The translations under genes were made by a program, and so were the position numbers. From Chitinophaga pinensis (GTDB lineage Bacteria; Bacteroidota; Bacteroidia; UKL13-3), in assembly GCA_943323675.2 (NCBI GenBank), contig CALPIR020000009.1, positions 1 through 22,572 of the forward strand: 22,572 nucleotides of DNA, in the 5' to 3' direction. The notes under the pieces are model-generated. The model saw only the letters and a list, made by a program, of their open reading frames with translations. It did no database searches and was not told where the DNA came from. Below, piece after piece: positions 7,937 to 16,600 of this stretch (position 1 is its first letter; every line of letters begins with the position of its first letter).

Positions 7937-9295
7937 ATGAAACATACTTTCTTTTTTTTAAGTTATATTTTCTTGTCTTGTTTAGCTTCTCAAGCACAAA
8001 CACAAGGTCAGGTTATTGATGAAATTGCAGCGGTTGTGGGTGATAATATCATCATGCAGTCAGAAATAGAGGTAGAATTTCAACAACTACAAAAAGACAT
8101 TGGATCATTAAATGACAGCGCTCGTTGTGCCATCATGCGTCAAAAAATTGTAGAACGTATGCTACTTACACAATCTCAGTGGGACAGTATTCCATTAGGG
8201 GACGAAAGGGTAGATGCCGAGTTGGAAAAGCGTATTCGTTTCTTCTCTTCACAATTTCCTGGTGGCCAAAAGGAAATGGAAAGCTATTACGGAAAAACCA
8301 TCACTGAAATTAAAGCCAATAACAGAGAGAAAATTAAAGAAGGATTGTTGGTACAAGAAATGCAAAGTAAAATCCTGCGTGATGTTAAAGTTTCGCCAAC
8401 TGATGTAAAGAAGTTTTTTAATGAGTTAGATAAATTAGATAGCCTACCATATTACAGCGCAGAGGTTCAGTTGGCGCAAATTATCATGATTCCTAAGGTT
8501 AGTAAAGAAGCAAAGGAGTTAGCATATGAAAAAATTAGCGAATTACGTGAGCGAGTTTTAAAAGGGGATAATTTTGGCACACTTGCTTTGATTTATAGTG
8601 ATGATAAAGGCTCGGCACAAAAGCGCGGTGAGTTAGGTTATTTTACTCGTGGCGATATGGTACCAGAATTTGAAGCTGCTGCTTTTAAACTTAAGCCCGA
8701 TAGTGTTTCTAAAATTATTGAAACAAAATATGGTTATCATATTATGCAGTTGGTTGACAGGAGAGGAGATGACATTAATGTGCGTCATATATTAATTAAA
8801 TCACAAGTATTTAGAAGTGATGTATCGCGTACTAAAGAAATATTGGACAGCATATTGTGGCAAATAAAAATTGACTCTTTTACATTTGAAAAAGCAGCGT
8901 TAAAATTTAGCGATGATGAAAACACCAAGTCTACCGGTGGTTATATAACTGACGGAACTATAGGAACCAATAAAATTCCGTTAGATGAATTACCAAAAGA
9001 CATCTTTTTTCAGATAGAAAAATTAGAACCGGGTAAAATTACCGAACCAGAATTAATTACCTTACCAACTCCAGATAAACAACAAGCTTGGCGTGTATTT
9101 TACTTAAAATCTGAGGCAGCACCTCACCGTGCAAACTTGCGTGATGATTACCAAAAAATGCAAGCATTGGCTATGCAACGTAAACAAATGTTGGCCATGC
9201 AAAATTGGATAGAAAAACACAAGAAAGCATTTTATATACAAATTAGTGAGCAGTATAAAACCTGCGGTAACCTTAATGAGTTTATCACTAAATAA
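7937..9295 (+). CDS. SurA-like periplasmic peptidyl-prolyl isomerase (parvulin)
   Basis: A 452-residue periplasmic chaperone that helps unfolded outer-membrane proteins through the periplasm and isomerises prolyl bonds. A signal peptide spans about 1-20 (hydrophobic core, SQA cleavage). The SurA N-terminal domain starts at 25 (VIDEIAAVVGDNIIMQSEIE) and runs to about 170. Two parvulin (PpiC) domains follow, at about 176-276 (with YSDDKGSAQKRGELGYFTRG and KYGYHIMQLVDRR) and about 280-394 (VRHILIK, FSDDENTKSTGGYIT). The C-terminal helix (400-452) completes the chaperone module. The layout equals E. coli SurA. A MoxR gene follows after 11 bases, probably in the same operon. Start chosen for the signal peptide. 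Confidence 0.9.
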   Translation: MKHTFFFLSYIFLSCLASQAQTQGQVIDEIAAVVGDNIIMQSEIEVEFQQLQKDIGSLNDSARCAIMRQKIVERMLLTQSQWDSIPLGDERVDAELEKRIRFFSSQFPGGQKEMESYYGKTITEIKANNREKIKEGLLVQEMQSKILRDVKVSPTDVKKFFNELDKLDSLPYYSAEVQLAQIIMIPKVSKEAKELAYEKISELRERVLKGDNFGTLALIYSDDKGSAQKRGELGYFTRGDMVPEFEAAAFKLKPDSVSKIIETKYGYHIMQLVDRRGDDINVRHILIKSQVFRSDVSRTKEILDSILWQIKIDSFTFEKAALKFSDDENTKSTGGYITDGTIGTNKIPLDELPKDIFFQIEKLEPGKITEPELITLPTPDKQQAWRVFYLKSEAAPHRANLRDDYQKMQALAMQRKQMLAMQNWIEKHKKAFYIQISEQYKTCGNLNEFITK

Positions 9296-9306
9296 CTATT
9301 TTATAA

Positions 9307-10278
9307 ATGAGCATATCAAACTTCACAAACGATGTGGAAGCGGCCAATGCGCTTCACCAAAAATATAAAGAATTAAAAAGCGAAATAGGTAAAGTAATTA
9401 TTGGGCAACACGATGTGGTTGATGCCGTATTAATGTCGATTTTTGCAAACGGACATACCTTATTGGTGGGTGTTCCTGGTTTAGCAAAAACATTGTTGGT
9501 ACGCACCATTTCTGAGGTATTGGATTTGAATTTTAGTCGCATACAGTTTACCCCTGATTTAATGCCCAGTGACATAACTGGTAGCGAAATATTAAACGAT
9601 AAACGGGAGTTTAGTTTTGTGCGTGGTCCCTTGTTTGCTAATATTGTTTTGGCCGATGAGATTAACCGAACGCCACCAAAAACACAAGCTGCTTTGTTGG
9701 AAGCAATGCAAGAACGTAATGTAACCGTTAATGGAAAACTGCATCATTTAGAGCAACCGTTTTTTGTTTTGGCTACTCAAAATCCTATCGAGCAAGAAGG
9801 GACATATCCTTTACCAGAGGCTCAATTAGACCGTTTTATGTTTAATGTTATTTTAGGGTATCCAACATTAGAAGAAGAGTTGGAAGTAATAAAAAACACC
9901 ACCGGAAACTATCAAGCTAAATTAAATAAGATTTTACATGGTAACGACATTTTAGCTTTCCAACAATTGGTTCGTAAAGTGCCTGTAGCCGATAATGTAT
10001 TGGAGTATGCAGTTAAACTAGTAGCACAAACCCGACCAAACACACCCTTAGCTGGGGCAAAAGTAAATGAGTATGTTAGTTATGGTGCTGGTCCGCGTGC
10101 TGGGCAGTTTTTGGTGTTAGGTGCTAAATGCCACGCCTTATTACGTGGCAACTACAGCCCTGATATAGATGATGTGAAAGCAGTTGCATTTAACGTGTTA
10201 CGCCACCGCATTGTTAAAAATTATAAGGCCGAAGCGGAAGGCGTAACCATAGAGCAAATAATACAAGGCTTGATGTAA
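9307..10278 (+). CDS. MoxR-family AAA+ ATPase
   Basis: A 323-residue cytoplasmic AAA+ ATPase of the MoxR family, thought to act as a chaperone that matures or inserts metal or cofactor in partner proteins. Walker A is GVPGLAKT (55-62), Walker B is VLADEINR (114-121), sensor 1 lies in ATQNPIEQEGTYPLPEA (156-172) and LDRF (174-177) follows. The C-terminal lid domain contains GAGPRAGQFLVLGAK. All nucleotide-binding motifs are intact and the length is typical. MoxR genes are often followed by DUF58 and VWA-domain (Bat) genes; here none follows, so the partner is not apparent. It is 11 bases after the SurA-like gene, a link that suggests co-expression. Confidence 0.93.
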   Translation: MSISNFTNDVEAANALHQKYKELKSEIGKVIIGQHDVVDAVLMSIFANGHTLLVGVPGLAKTLLVRTISEVLDLNFSRIQFTPDLMPSDITGSEILNDKREFSFVRGPLFANIVLADEINRTPPKTQAALLEAMQERNVTVNGKLHHLEQPFFVLATQNPIEQEGTYPLPEAQLDRFMFNVILGYPTLEEELEVIKNTTGNYQAKLNKILHGNDILAFQQLVRKVPVADNVLEYAVKLVAQTRPNTPLAGAKVNEYVSYGAGPRAGQFLVLGAKCHALLRGNYSPDIDDVKAVAFNVLRHRIVKNYKAEAEGVTIEQIIQGLM

Positions 10279-10298
10279 AATTGGCTTTGCACCAAACA

Positions 10299-10901
10299 AT
10301 GAATAGAACTTTTGCCATTTTAGTTTCCGTTGTTTTTCATCCAGTTTTTGTAAACCTATTGGGTTTTGTTGCGGTAATAGAATTAAACCCCCATTTACAG
10401 GCCGGATTAACGCCACAAGCCAAGTGGTTTTACACCATGTATGTATTTATCAGCACAAGCTTAATTCCGTTGTTTGTGGTAGTAGCTCGTAAGGCCTTTG
10501 GTTTTAGCAACAGCATTATGCTAAACGATGCAGAAGACAGGCACATTCCATACATTGTAACAGTTACTGCTTATCTTTTTGGTTATTATCTATTTGTTAA
10601 AATGGGTACACCACACGTTATGCAAGGATACATGTTGGGTAGTGCCTGTATTTTGGTAGCTGTTTTAATTATTAATTTTCGCACAAAAATAAGCGCACAC
10701 ACAACTTCACTAGGTGCATTGGTTGGGTTGATACTGGCGTTATCTCCTATTATGTTGTTTGACGTAAGAATGTTGTTGGTACCTGTTTTATTGGTCAGTG
10801 GATTAACAGCAACTTCTCGCTTGGCTTTAGAAGCACATACCCATCAACAACTATACTCAGGGTTTGGGTTAGGTTTTTTATTTATGTGGTTGATGCTTTA
10901 G
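10299..10901 (+). CDS. PAP2-like integral membrane protein, catalytic residues incomplete
   Basis: An integral membrane protein of about 200 residues with six or so hydrophobic helices. The C-terminal half recalls the PAP2 phosphatase fold: SAHTTSLGALVG (compare PSGH) and SRLALEAHTHQQ (compare SR-x5-H-x3-D). The final Asp is replaced by Gln and the first motif is reduced to DRHIPYI, so phosphatase activity is doubtful. Similar proteins occur across Bacteroidetes without a known role. A TTG at 10281, 3 bases after the MoxR stop, would add six residues; I prefer the ATG at 10299, where the hydrophobic segment begins. The gene converges on the FkbM gene, and their 3' ends overlap by 4 bases. Confidence 0.65.
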   Translation: MNRTFAILVSVVFHPVFVNLLGFVAVIELNPHLQAGLTPQAKWFYTMYVFISTSLIPLFVVVARKAFGFSNSIMLNDAEDRHIPYIVTVTAYLFGYYLFVKMGTPHVMQGYMLGSACILVAVLIINFRTKISAHTTSLGALVGLILALSPIMLFDVRMLLVPVLLVSGLTATSRLALEAHTHQQLYSGFGLGFLFMWLML

Positions 10902-11656
10902 ACTGTTGTGGGAGCAACAACAAAATAAAAATCGCCACCCTCATAGTTAAGCGCTTCGGTTGGGTTAATGGGTTTTAAAGCAAAATCAACCAAAGCATTA
11001 ATTTGGTAACCCAAAGGCAAAAACAAATCAAAAATAAGTTTACGGTTTTCTACACTGCTAATTTCCATTTGTATGGTGGGTTTAAACTTAGCAATGGTTT
11101 TTATAAAATGAGGCATTACGTAAATTTCGTAACCTTCTACATCACACTTTAAAAAATCAAAACGGGTTAAGTTGGCAAATAACTCATCGGGCACACGCAT
11201 GTTTACATCATAGGTTTGCATGTTGTTTTGTTGGGTATCGCCATCAATAACTTTAGTTAATCCATGTCTGAAAACACCATCAACCACAGGCGTTCCCATT
11301 TGTATGGTTTTGTTTTCGCCACCCAATGCGGTTTGGTGTAATGTAATGTTACCTAGGCCAAACTGTGTGGTGTTTTTAACAAACAACTTAGCAAACAAAT
11401 CTACAGGCTCTACAGCATGTACATGCCCATTTTGGCCTGCGTATTTTGATAAAAACACCGAGTAATAACCAACGTTTGCACCAATATCAACACAAACAAA
11501 ACCGGGCTTAACCAATTCTTTTAAAAAAAACAACTCCGGGTATTTTTTCTTTAAAAATCCACCACGTATTAAACGTATGTATACATCACTTACCAAAGCC
11601 AAATACTTTTGGTGGCCAAGCATGTCTAATAAAAGTGCGCGTAGTTGTTTTTCCAT
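10898..11656 (-). CDS. FkbM family methyltransferase
   Basis: A 252-residue SAM-dependent methyltransferase of the FkbM family, which methylates hydroxyl groups, often on glycans or secondary metabolites. The SAM-binding motif is VDIGANVGYYSVFLS (56-70), with an acidic AVEP (81-84) after the next strand. The later signature FDFLKCDVEGYE (166-177) is diagnostic of the family. There is no signal peptide. The natural substrate cannot be told. It lies 28 bases downstream of the DUF4834 gene on the same strand, so they are probably co-transcribed. The stop overlaps the converging plus-strand gene by 4 bases. Confidence 0.9.
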   Translation of the reverse strand: MEKQLRALLLDMLGHQKYLALVSDVYIRLIRGGFLKKKYPELFFLKELVKPGFVCVDIGANVGYYSVFLSKYAGQNGHVHAVEPVDLFAKLFVKNTTQFGLGNITLHQTALGGENKTIQMGTPVVDGVFRHGLTKVIDGDTQQNNMQTYDVNMRVPDELFANLTRFDFLKCDVEGYEIYVMPHFIKTIAKFKPTIQMEISSVENRKLIFDLFLPLGYQINALVDFALKPINPTEALNYEGGDFYFVVAPTTV

Positions 11657-11684
11657 GTTTGTTTGCCAGGGTAAATTACAAAGT

Positions 11685-11930
11685 TTATTTAACTTCTTCG
11701 TAATCTATGTACTCACCAATGTTTTTATCGGTTGGTTTTTGTGTTTTATTAATTTTAGGATTGATGGTTACATTGCCCTCCGGTTTTTGTTGGTCTGCTT
11801 TGGTATAATGATGGTGATGATGTGTGTCAAACCTAAATACTTTTGTTTTTACCGTACCGCCCATGTATTTGCTAAATAGCAACCTAAACAGTACATAAAA
11901 CAAAAACAGATATATTAAAAACTTAATCAT
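11685..11930 (-). CDS. DUF4834 family small membrane protein
   Basis: An 81-residue protein with one N-terminal membrane helix (about 3-20) and a soluble tail. The tail ends in the hallmark of the DUF4834 family of Bacteroidetes: a basic region followed by GEYIDYEEV (72-80). The function of the family is unknown. An oddity is a run of five histidines at 37-41 just after the helix and a basic stretch, which could bind metal. A -7 element lies 20 bases upstream of the ATG. It heads a probable two-gene unit with the FkbM methyltransferase. Confidence 0.75.
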   Translation of the reverse strand: MIKFLIYLFLFYVLFRLLFSKYMGGTVKTKVFRFDTHHHHHYTKADQQKPEGNVTINPKINKTQKPTDKNIGEYIDYEEVK

Positions 11931-11950
11931 GTGCTTAATTTATGTGGGTG

Positions 11951-11958
11951 CAAATGTA
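11951..11958 (-). promoter_or_regulatory. -7 promoter element of the DUF4834 gene
   Basis: On the minus strand the sequence reads TACATTTG, a perfect TAnnTTTG, 20 bases before the start codon at 11930. No good TTG is visible at the -33 distance. Confidence 0.5.
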
Positions 11959-11994
11959 CTACCAATTGCATAAATTTTTAACCTCTCATTCTAA

Positions 11995-12017
11995 ATTTCG
12001 CGTTACACATGCGAAAT
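11995..12017 (-). other. Inverted repeat downstream of murI
   Basis: A perfect 7-bp inverted repeat (ATTTCGC 11995-12001, GCGAAAT 12011-12017) with a nine-base loop lies about 130 bases after the murI stop and upstream of the DUF4834 promoter. It has no clear T run; it may be a weak terminator or chance. Confidence 0.3.
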
Positions 12018-12145
12018 CAATCAATAGTTTGTGATATTAGTTTTACTAAAATTATTAATAAGGGCTCTTCGGGTAATCTATTCACGAAATAAGTTTGATA
12101 TAGGCATTTGAATCTTTATTTCAACTCTATTCGACTTTTTATTGA

Positions 12146-12979
12146 TTAATTCGAGATTAAACTGACATGTTTACTCATAATGGTTTCTCCCAAAAACGTG
12201 CCTGCGTGATCGTTAAAATTAGCGGTATCGTCTGTGGTTAAATAACTTTGGGTACCGCTTTTGCTGCAATTCTTTTCTAGTTCAGGATGTCGGTTTAAAT
12301 ACTCAACCAAACTATTGGCTACTATTTTTCCTTGCGTAAGTATGGTAATGTGTTCAGGAGTATACTTTCTTATTTTATCAACCAATAAAGGATAATGCGT
12401 ACAACCCAATAAAAAGGTGTCGATATCAGGTTGTTGTTGTAACAATTGGTTAATGTGTTTTTCTACAAAATAATCTGCGCCTGGGTTTAAATGTTCGTTG
12501 TTTTCAACCAACGGAACCCACATAGGGCAGGCCTCTTGAAACACTTCAACATCCGGGTAAAACTTATTTATTTCTACTACATACGATTTTGAAACAACTG
12601 TTCCTTTGGTAGCAAACACGCCTACTTTTTTTGTTTTGGTATATTTACCTACTACCTCTGTTGTTGGCCTGATAACGCCTAACACCCGTAGGTGCGCTTC
12701 AAGGTCTGGTAAGTCGTTTTGTTGTATGGTGCGCAATGCTTTTGATGATGCTGTATTACAAGCCAAAACCACTAAGCTACATCCTTGCTCAAAAAGGTGT
12801 TTGACGCATTGTAAAGTGTATTCGTAAACAGTTTCGAAACTGCGTGTGCCATATGGTGCGCGTGCGTTGTCGCCCAAATACAAATAATCGTATTGAGGTA
12901 ATGTTTGTATAAATTCTTTTAATACGGTTAGTCCTCCATAACCACTATCAAAAACACCAATTGGTCCGGGTTTTATCAT
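12146..12979 (-). CDS. murI: Glutamate racemase
   Basis: Converts L-glutamate to D-glutamate for peptidoglycan precursor synthesis in the cytoplasm. The 277 residues show typical features: IGVFDSGYGGLTVL (7-20) with D11 and S12, LYLGDNARAPYG (34-43), the first catalytic cysteine C74 in VLACNTAS, and the second C193 in LLGCTHYPLL. Both catalytic cysteines are present. Length is normal. ATG at 12979 gives the canonical short lead. Upstream on the minus strand are a -7 element (13023-13030) and a large dyad (13038-13071). In Bacteroidetes murI is often near SurA-like or OmpH-like outer-membrane biogenesis genes; here it is separated by unrelated genes. Confidence 0.96.
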   Translation of the reverse strand: MIKPGPIGVFDSGYGGLTVLKEFIQTLPQYDYLYLGDNARAPYGTRSFETVYEYTLQCVKHLFEQGCSLVVLACNTASSKALRTIQQNDLPDLEAHLRVLGVIRPTTEVVGKYTKTKKVGVFATKGTVVSKSYVVEINKFYPDVEVFQEACPMWVPLVENNEHLNPGADYFVEKHINQLLQQQPDIDTFLLGCTHYPLLVDKIRKYTPEHITILTQGKIVANSLVEYLNRHPELEKNCSKSGTQSYLTTDDTANFNDHAGTFLGETIMSKHVSLISN

Positions 12980-12995
12980 ACCGCAACTTATACTA

Positions 12996-13014
12996 ATTGT
13001 AATTATTTTACAAT
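12996..13014. repeat. Small inverted repeat upstream of murI
   Basis: A perfect 7-bp inverted repeat (ATTGTAA 12996-13002, TTACAAT 13008-13014) with a five-base spacer lies between the putative -7 element and the murI start. It would fall in the 5' untranslated leader. It may be a small leader hairpin. Confidence 0.35.
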
Positions 13015-13022
13015 GGTAATGC

Positions 13023-13030
13023 CAAAGCTA
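13023..13030 (-). promoter_or_regulatory. Putative -7 promoter element of murI
   Basis: The minus strand reads TAGCTTTG (TAnnTTTG), 43 bases before the murI start. The expected -33 region is occupied by the dyad at 13038-13071; its TTG is only 13 bp from the -7, shorter than usual. Confidence 0.45.
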
Positions 13031-13037
13031 TATGAAA

Positions 13038-13071
13038 ATAGTTCAATATGGCCATAACCATATTGGACTAT
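13038..13071. repeat. 34-bp dyad upstream of murI (operator or terminator)
   Basis: Two 14-base arms (13038-13051 and 13058-13071) are complementary except for one G-T pair, with the six-base centre CCATAA. The dyad lies 7 bp upstream of the putative murI -7 element, a position suited to a regulator binding site. On the minus strand it is followed by TTTTC, so a terminator for something transcribed from the right is also possible. Confidence 0.55.
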
Positions 13072-13573
13072 ATTAAATGTGTTTTGGTATTAGTTTAAAA
13101 TGTATGTCAGTTAATTTACCAGGAAGTTTTATGATTGTTGAATAATTGGGTATTTGTGGGTACTTTCTATAAGGCGCCAAGATTTAATAACAATGAGAGA
13201 GTTCCGTTTTAAAATCCTTTTAAAATAAAAATTATTCTCCTTTTGGGTTGGCACCCAAACCGCCTTCACTTTTAACTCGTTGTTGTTTATAATTTTTTGC
13301 CTCGTTGATTGCTGCGCAGTTTTCTTGATAAAAAAGTAAACAAAAAATCAAGGCTTACGAGAATTTTACAACAATCTACTGAGTACGTTTTCTCCGCGCA
13401 ATCCAAGCCACTAAGTTTCGGGATTGCTTACTATGGCCATGGCGCAAACGCCCTCATTGATTGTTAAGTAAAATTCCCATGAATCCTTATGACATTGTTT
13501 TAATATAAAGGCATTTATAATAAACCACTAGTTTTAAGAATATACATTAGGTTAAAGTTGGCTTTAACGCAAT
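13072..13573. other. Non-coding region with several short inverted repeats
   Basis: About 500 bases with no credible gene on either strand. They contain a perfect 7-bp hairpin (TTTGGGT 13242-13248, ACCCAAA 13253-13259), a 6-bp inverted repeat CTTGAT/ATCAAG at about 13324-13351, a 7-bp one GCAATCC/GGATTGC (13398-13404, 13421-13427), and GGCG-CAAA-CGCC at 13441-13452. Base composition between 13240 and 13460 is more GC-rich than the flanks. It could be a non-coding RNA or a copy of a dispersed repeat. Confidence 0.4.
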
Positions 13574-13614
13574 AAAAAAGTTCGCACAACCATTACAGTT
13601 ATGCGAACTTTTTT
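13574..13614 (-). terminator. Intrinsic terminator of the secreted nuclease gene
   Basis: A perfect 13-bp stem (13574-13586 with 13602-13614; AGTTCGCA core flanked by A6/T6) with a 15-base loop lies 16 bases after the nuclease stop codon on the minus strand. The A run on the plus strand gives the T run of the minus-strand transcript. It could also act on plus-strand transcripts. Confidence 0.85.
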
Positions 13615-13630
13615 ATAAAGATTGAATTCG

Positions 13631-16600
13631 CTATTCAATAACAATACGCTTGGTGGCTAAACCTTGTTGCGTGGATACTTTTATAATAAACAATCCTTTT
13701 CTGTTAAAGTTAATTTGGGTTGATGTAGTGGTGTCAACCAATTTGCCTGTAACTTCGAAAATTTCAATTTTGTTTAATTGAATACTTGCTGGAATATTTA
13801 CATATACTTGACCATTACTAGGCACAGGGTAAACACTTATCAATTGGTTAATTAAATTGTTATTGTTTATGCTGTTAATTAGTTTAACGTTAAAGCTTAT
13901 TGTGTCCAAAACTTTGTATGCTGTGGCTTTAATGGCACTTGCTTCTTTTACCCAAACAGTTAAGTTACTATATAAATTTGGTAAAGTAAAGTTAAAGCTA
14001 TCTGCTGTAATGTTGTTAGCGACAGTAATCGTATCAACTACATTGGTTTGTGTGTTTAGTCCTGTGTATTTAACTTCTACAGTATCTACATAAGTTTTAT
14101 TCCAAACAATGGTTTTGGTTTGATTTGCCTCCCAAGTTGAATCCGCAACTGTTGTAATATTTAAAGTAGATTGAACAATGTTAAAGTTAGCTGATACTGA
14201 ACTTACACTTAAGTTTGATGGGTCTATAACTCGAATACGAGCAGTTGTAGTTGGTATTGATGATAAACTAAAGGTAAATGCACCATTTGCAGCGAATGTT
14301 TTACCTAGTGTGGCATATCCACCCGGTGAGGTTTGAATTTGAACCACAAGCGAGTCTAAGTTTTGTTGATTCCAAGTAACAGTATAAAATTTACCCCTTA
14401 CTAGGGTTACTCCGATAGTTGGGTAAGTTATGTTAACTGAACGAGGCACATCAATTTTAAACGTAGTTGTGCTAGAATCAGAAATTGCGGCATTCGCTTT
14501 ATTTTTGATACGTACCATAGCAGTATTTGTAACCACATTAGGTATGCTCCAGCTGTATGTTCCTCGGTTACCAGGAACGGTATCTGTAATCATTATCCAA
14601 GGAGCTGTTGCTGCTGTACGATATTCCAATACAACAGTATCTATGTTTTGTTGGGTCCATGTAATATTTTGAGTGCTACCCACCATAAATGTTTGTCCGC
14701 CATTTGGTGCTGTTAAGTCAACTAAAGTTGCATTTGGACTTGGCACATAAGCCATGGTAGCGAAGTTAATTTTGTTTACCCAACTTGGATTATCAATAAA
14801 TGGATTGCGATTTTTTTGTGTAGCGAAAATATACTCGTTACGAGCAATTTCAATTGGGCTTGGCGGATCTTGTTGGTGCCATTGTAAAAGCAAATTAATG
14901 TCTTGGCCTGCAGGCAAACGCCATTGGTTGTTACTCTCCCCATTATATCTTACTAACATGTAAAACAAAGCGCGGGCTAGATCACCTTTTTGTTCGTTGC
15001 GAGGTTCGTATACAGTAATGCCATTTGCATTTGTACCCAATTTACCAAAACCAGTTGGCGATGTGCTTGTTGCGTTTAATACTAATCCAAAGGGGTTATT
15101 ACTTCTTACTGCGTTTGCGTTGGTTTGATCTGCAGGAAATAGGTTATGCAAGTCGTTATATTCTAACACTTCTTTTCCTCCCACCATTGGCCAACCGCTT
15201 CCTGTACCACCATTACTTGGCATCCAGCTTTGGGCAAAGGTATGTTCACGCGTAAGTGTTCCGCTATTGCTGCCAGTCCACCAAATAAATGGATCTTCAT
15301 AAACATGTCTTAAACCAGTATATACACACTCAACAACTTTGCGGCCCAAACTGGTGTCGCGCGCTAAATAATTATTAACCATAGTTGATGCGTAATTGCT
15401 GTAAAAAATGGTATCGTGTGGTGTTCTTACACGGCTGCCCAATGCGACTAAAAAGTTCAGGCTATTGGTATCAACACTGCTGTAATAATTTCCTGGTGTG
15501 CCATTTTGTGTGGTAGTTGTTGCAATTGGTGCAGCAGTTGTATTGTAGTTTTCAAAACCAGTTGGTCCGTTAAAGGCAAAAGCCGCAAAGGAATATGTTG
15601 TATTTGCTAAAATGTAATTTGGGCGAAGTAATGTGGTGTCGTTACCAATGTATGCTACTTGCGCATTACCTATGTAATCACCACGTTGGTAAGTAATGCC
15701 ATCAATAGGTGTTTCAGTTATGGTAGCAGCGGTTTTGCGTAATAGAATATACTTTTCTGCACCAGCCGCTCTTCCAAAACTAACATTAAAAGTATGTGTT
15801 TTTACATTGCTAATATTAATTGCACCTGCCTGGCTGGAAGGTTCGTTTGCAAATTGTCCGCCAATGCCGTAAAGGTTAATATTAAATGGGCTGCGTTCTG
15901 AATCTGTGCTGTATATTTTTAGTGTGGCAAAACGAGAACCATTTGCACTAGGATTAAGATAAACCGAGAAAGTATCTGTACCGTTATTAAATGGGGTAAT
16001 ACTATCAAAAGCGCCAATCCTAAAGTCGCTTGCATTTGCACCATTCAATATAATGCTGTCAATTTTTAAATCTGCTGAAACGCCAAAGTTTTGCAAGGTA
16101 AATAATTTGCTTGGAGCATTACCGTATGAAAATGTGTTACCATTTATTAAGGTAACATTATTTTGTTTAACCAAAATACCTGCAGCTGGAGGTGGAGAAT
16201 TTAGAATCAACACACTATCAAGTGCCACATTGGTGCCAGATTGTTTATCTGAATAAAAAAACCTTACGTATCTGCTAGTTGCATTAAGCGTTTCAGAATA
16301 ACGAGTTAGCGTAGTGGTCATCGCAGTGAAGGTGCGTATATCAACCCAAGTGTTGCCATCAACCGACTCCTGAATTTTAAACGCTCCAGCAAAGGGCGGG
16401 TTTGCACCAAAGCCTGTTCCTCTGATGTAATAACTTAAGTTACCTGGTTTATCATTAAACCAAACGGTTAAAAACTCGTCTTTACCATCCATTCTGCAAG
16501 AAAGCCCATCGCCACCAACAGAAAAACCAGTTCCTGAGTATGTTAAATTACCGTTTGTGCCCAATCCTGTTGACCAGCCAACTGGCGGAGTCGAGATGCC

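Noticed and set aside
11577..11879. 100-codon plus-strand frame across the FkbM/DUF4834 junction
   Set aside because: It is antisense to two recognised genes and has no protein-like pattern of its own.
13192..13227. An 11-codon frame starting ATGAGAGAGTTC after a TACTTTCT sequence that looks like a -7 element
   Set aside because: Too short and unsupported. The -7 match lacks the final G, and the surrounding region looks non-coding.
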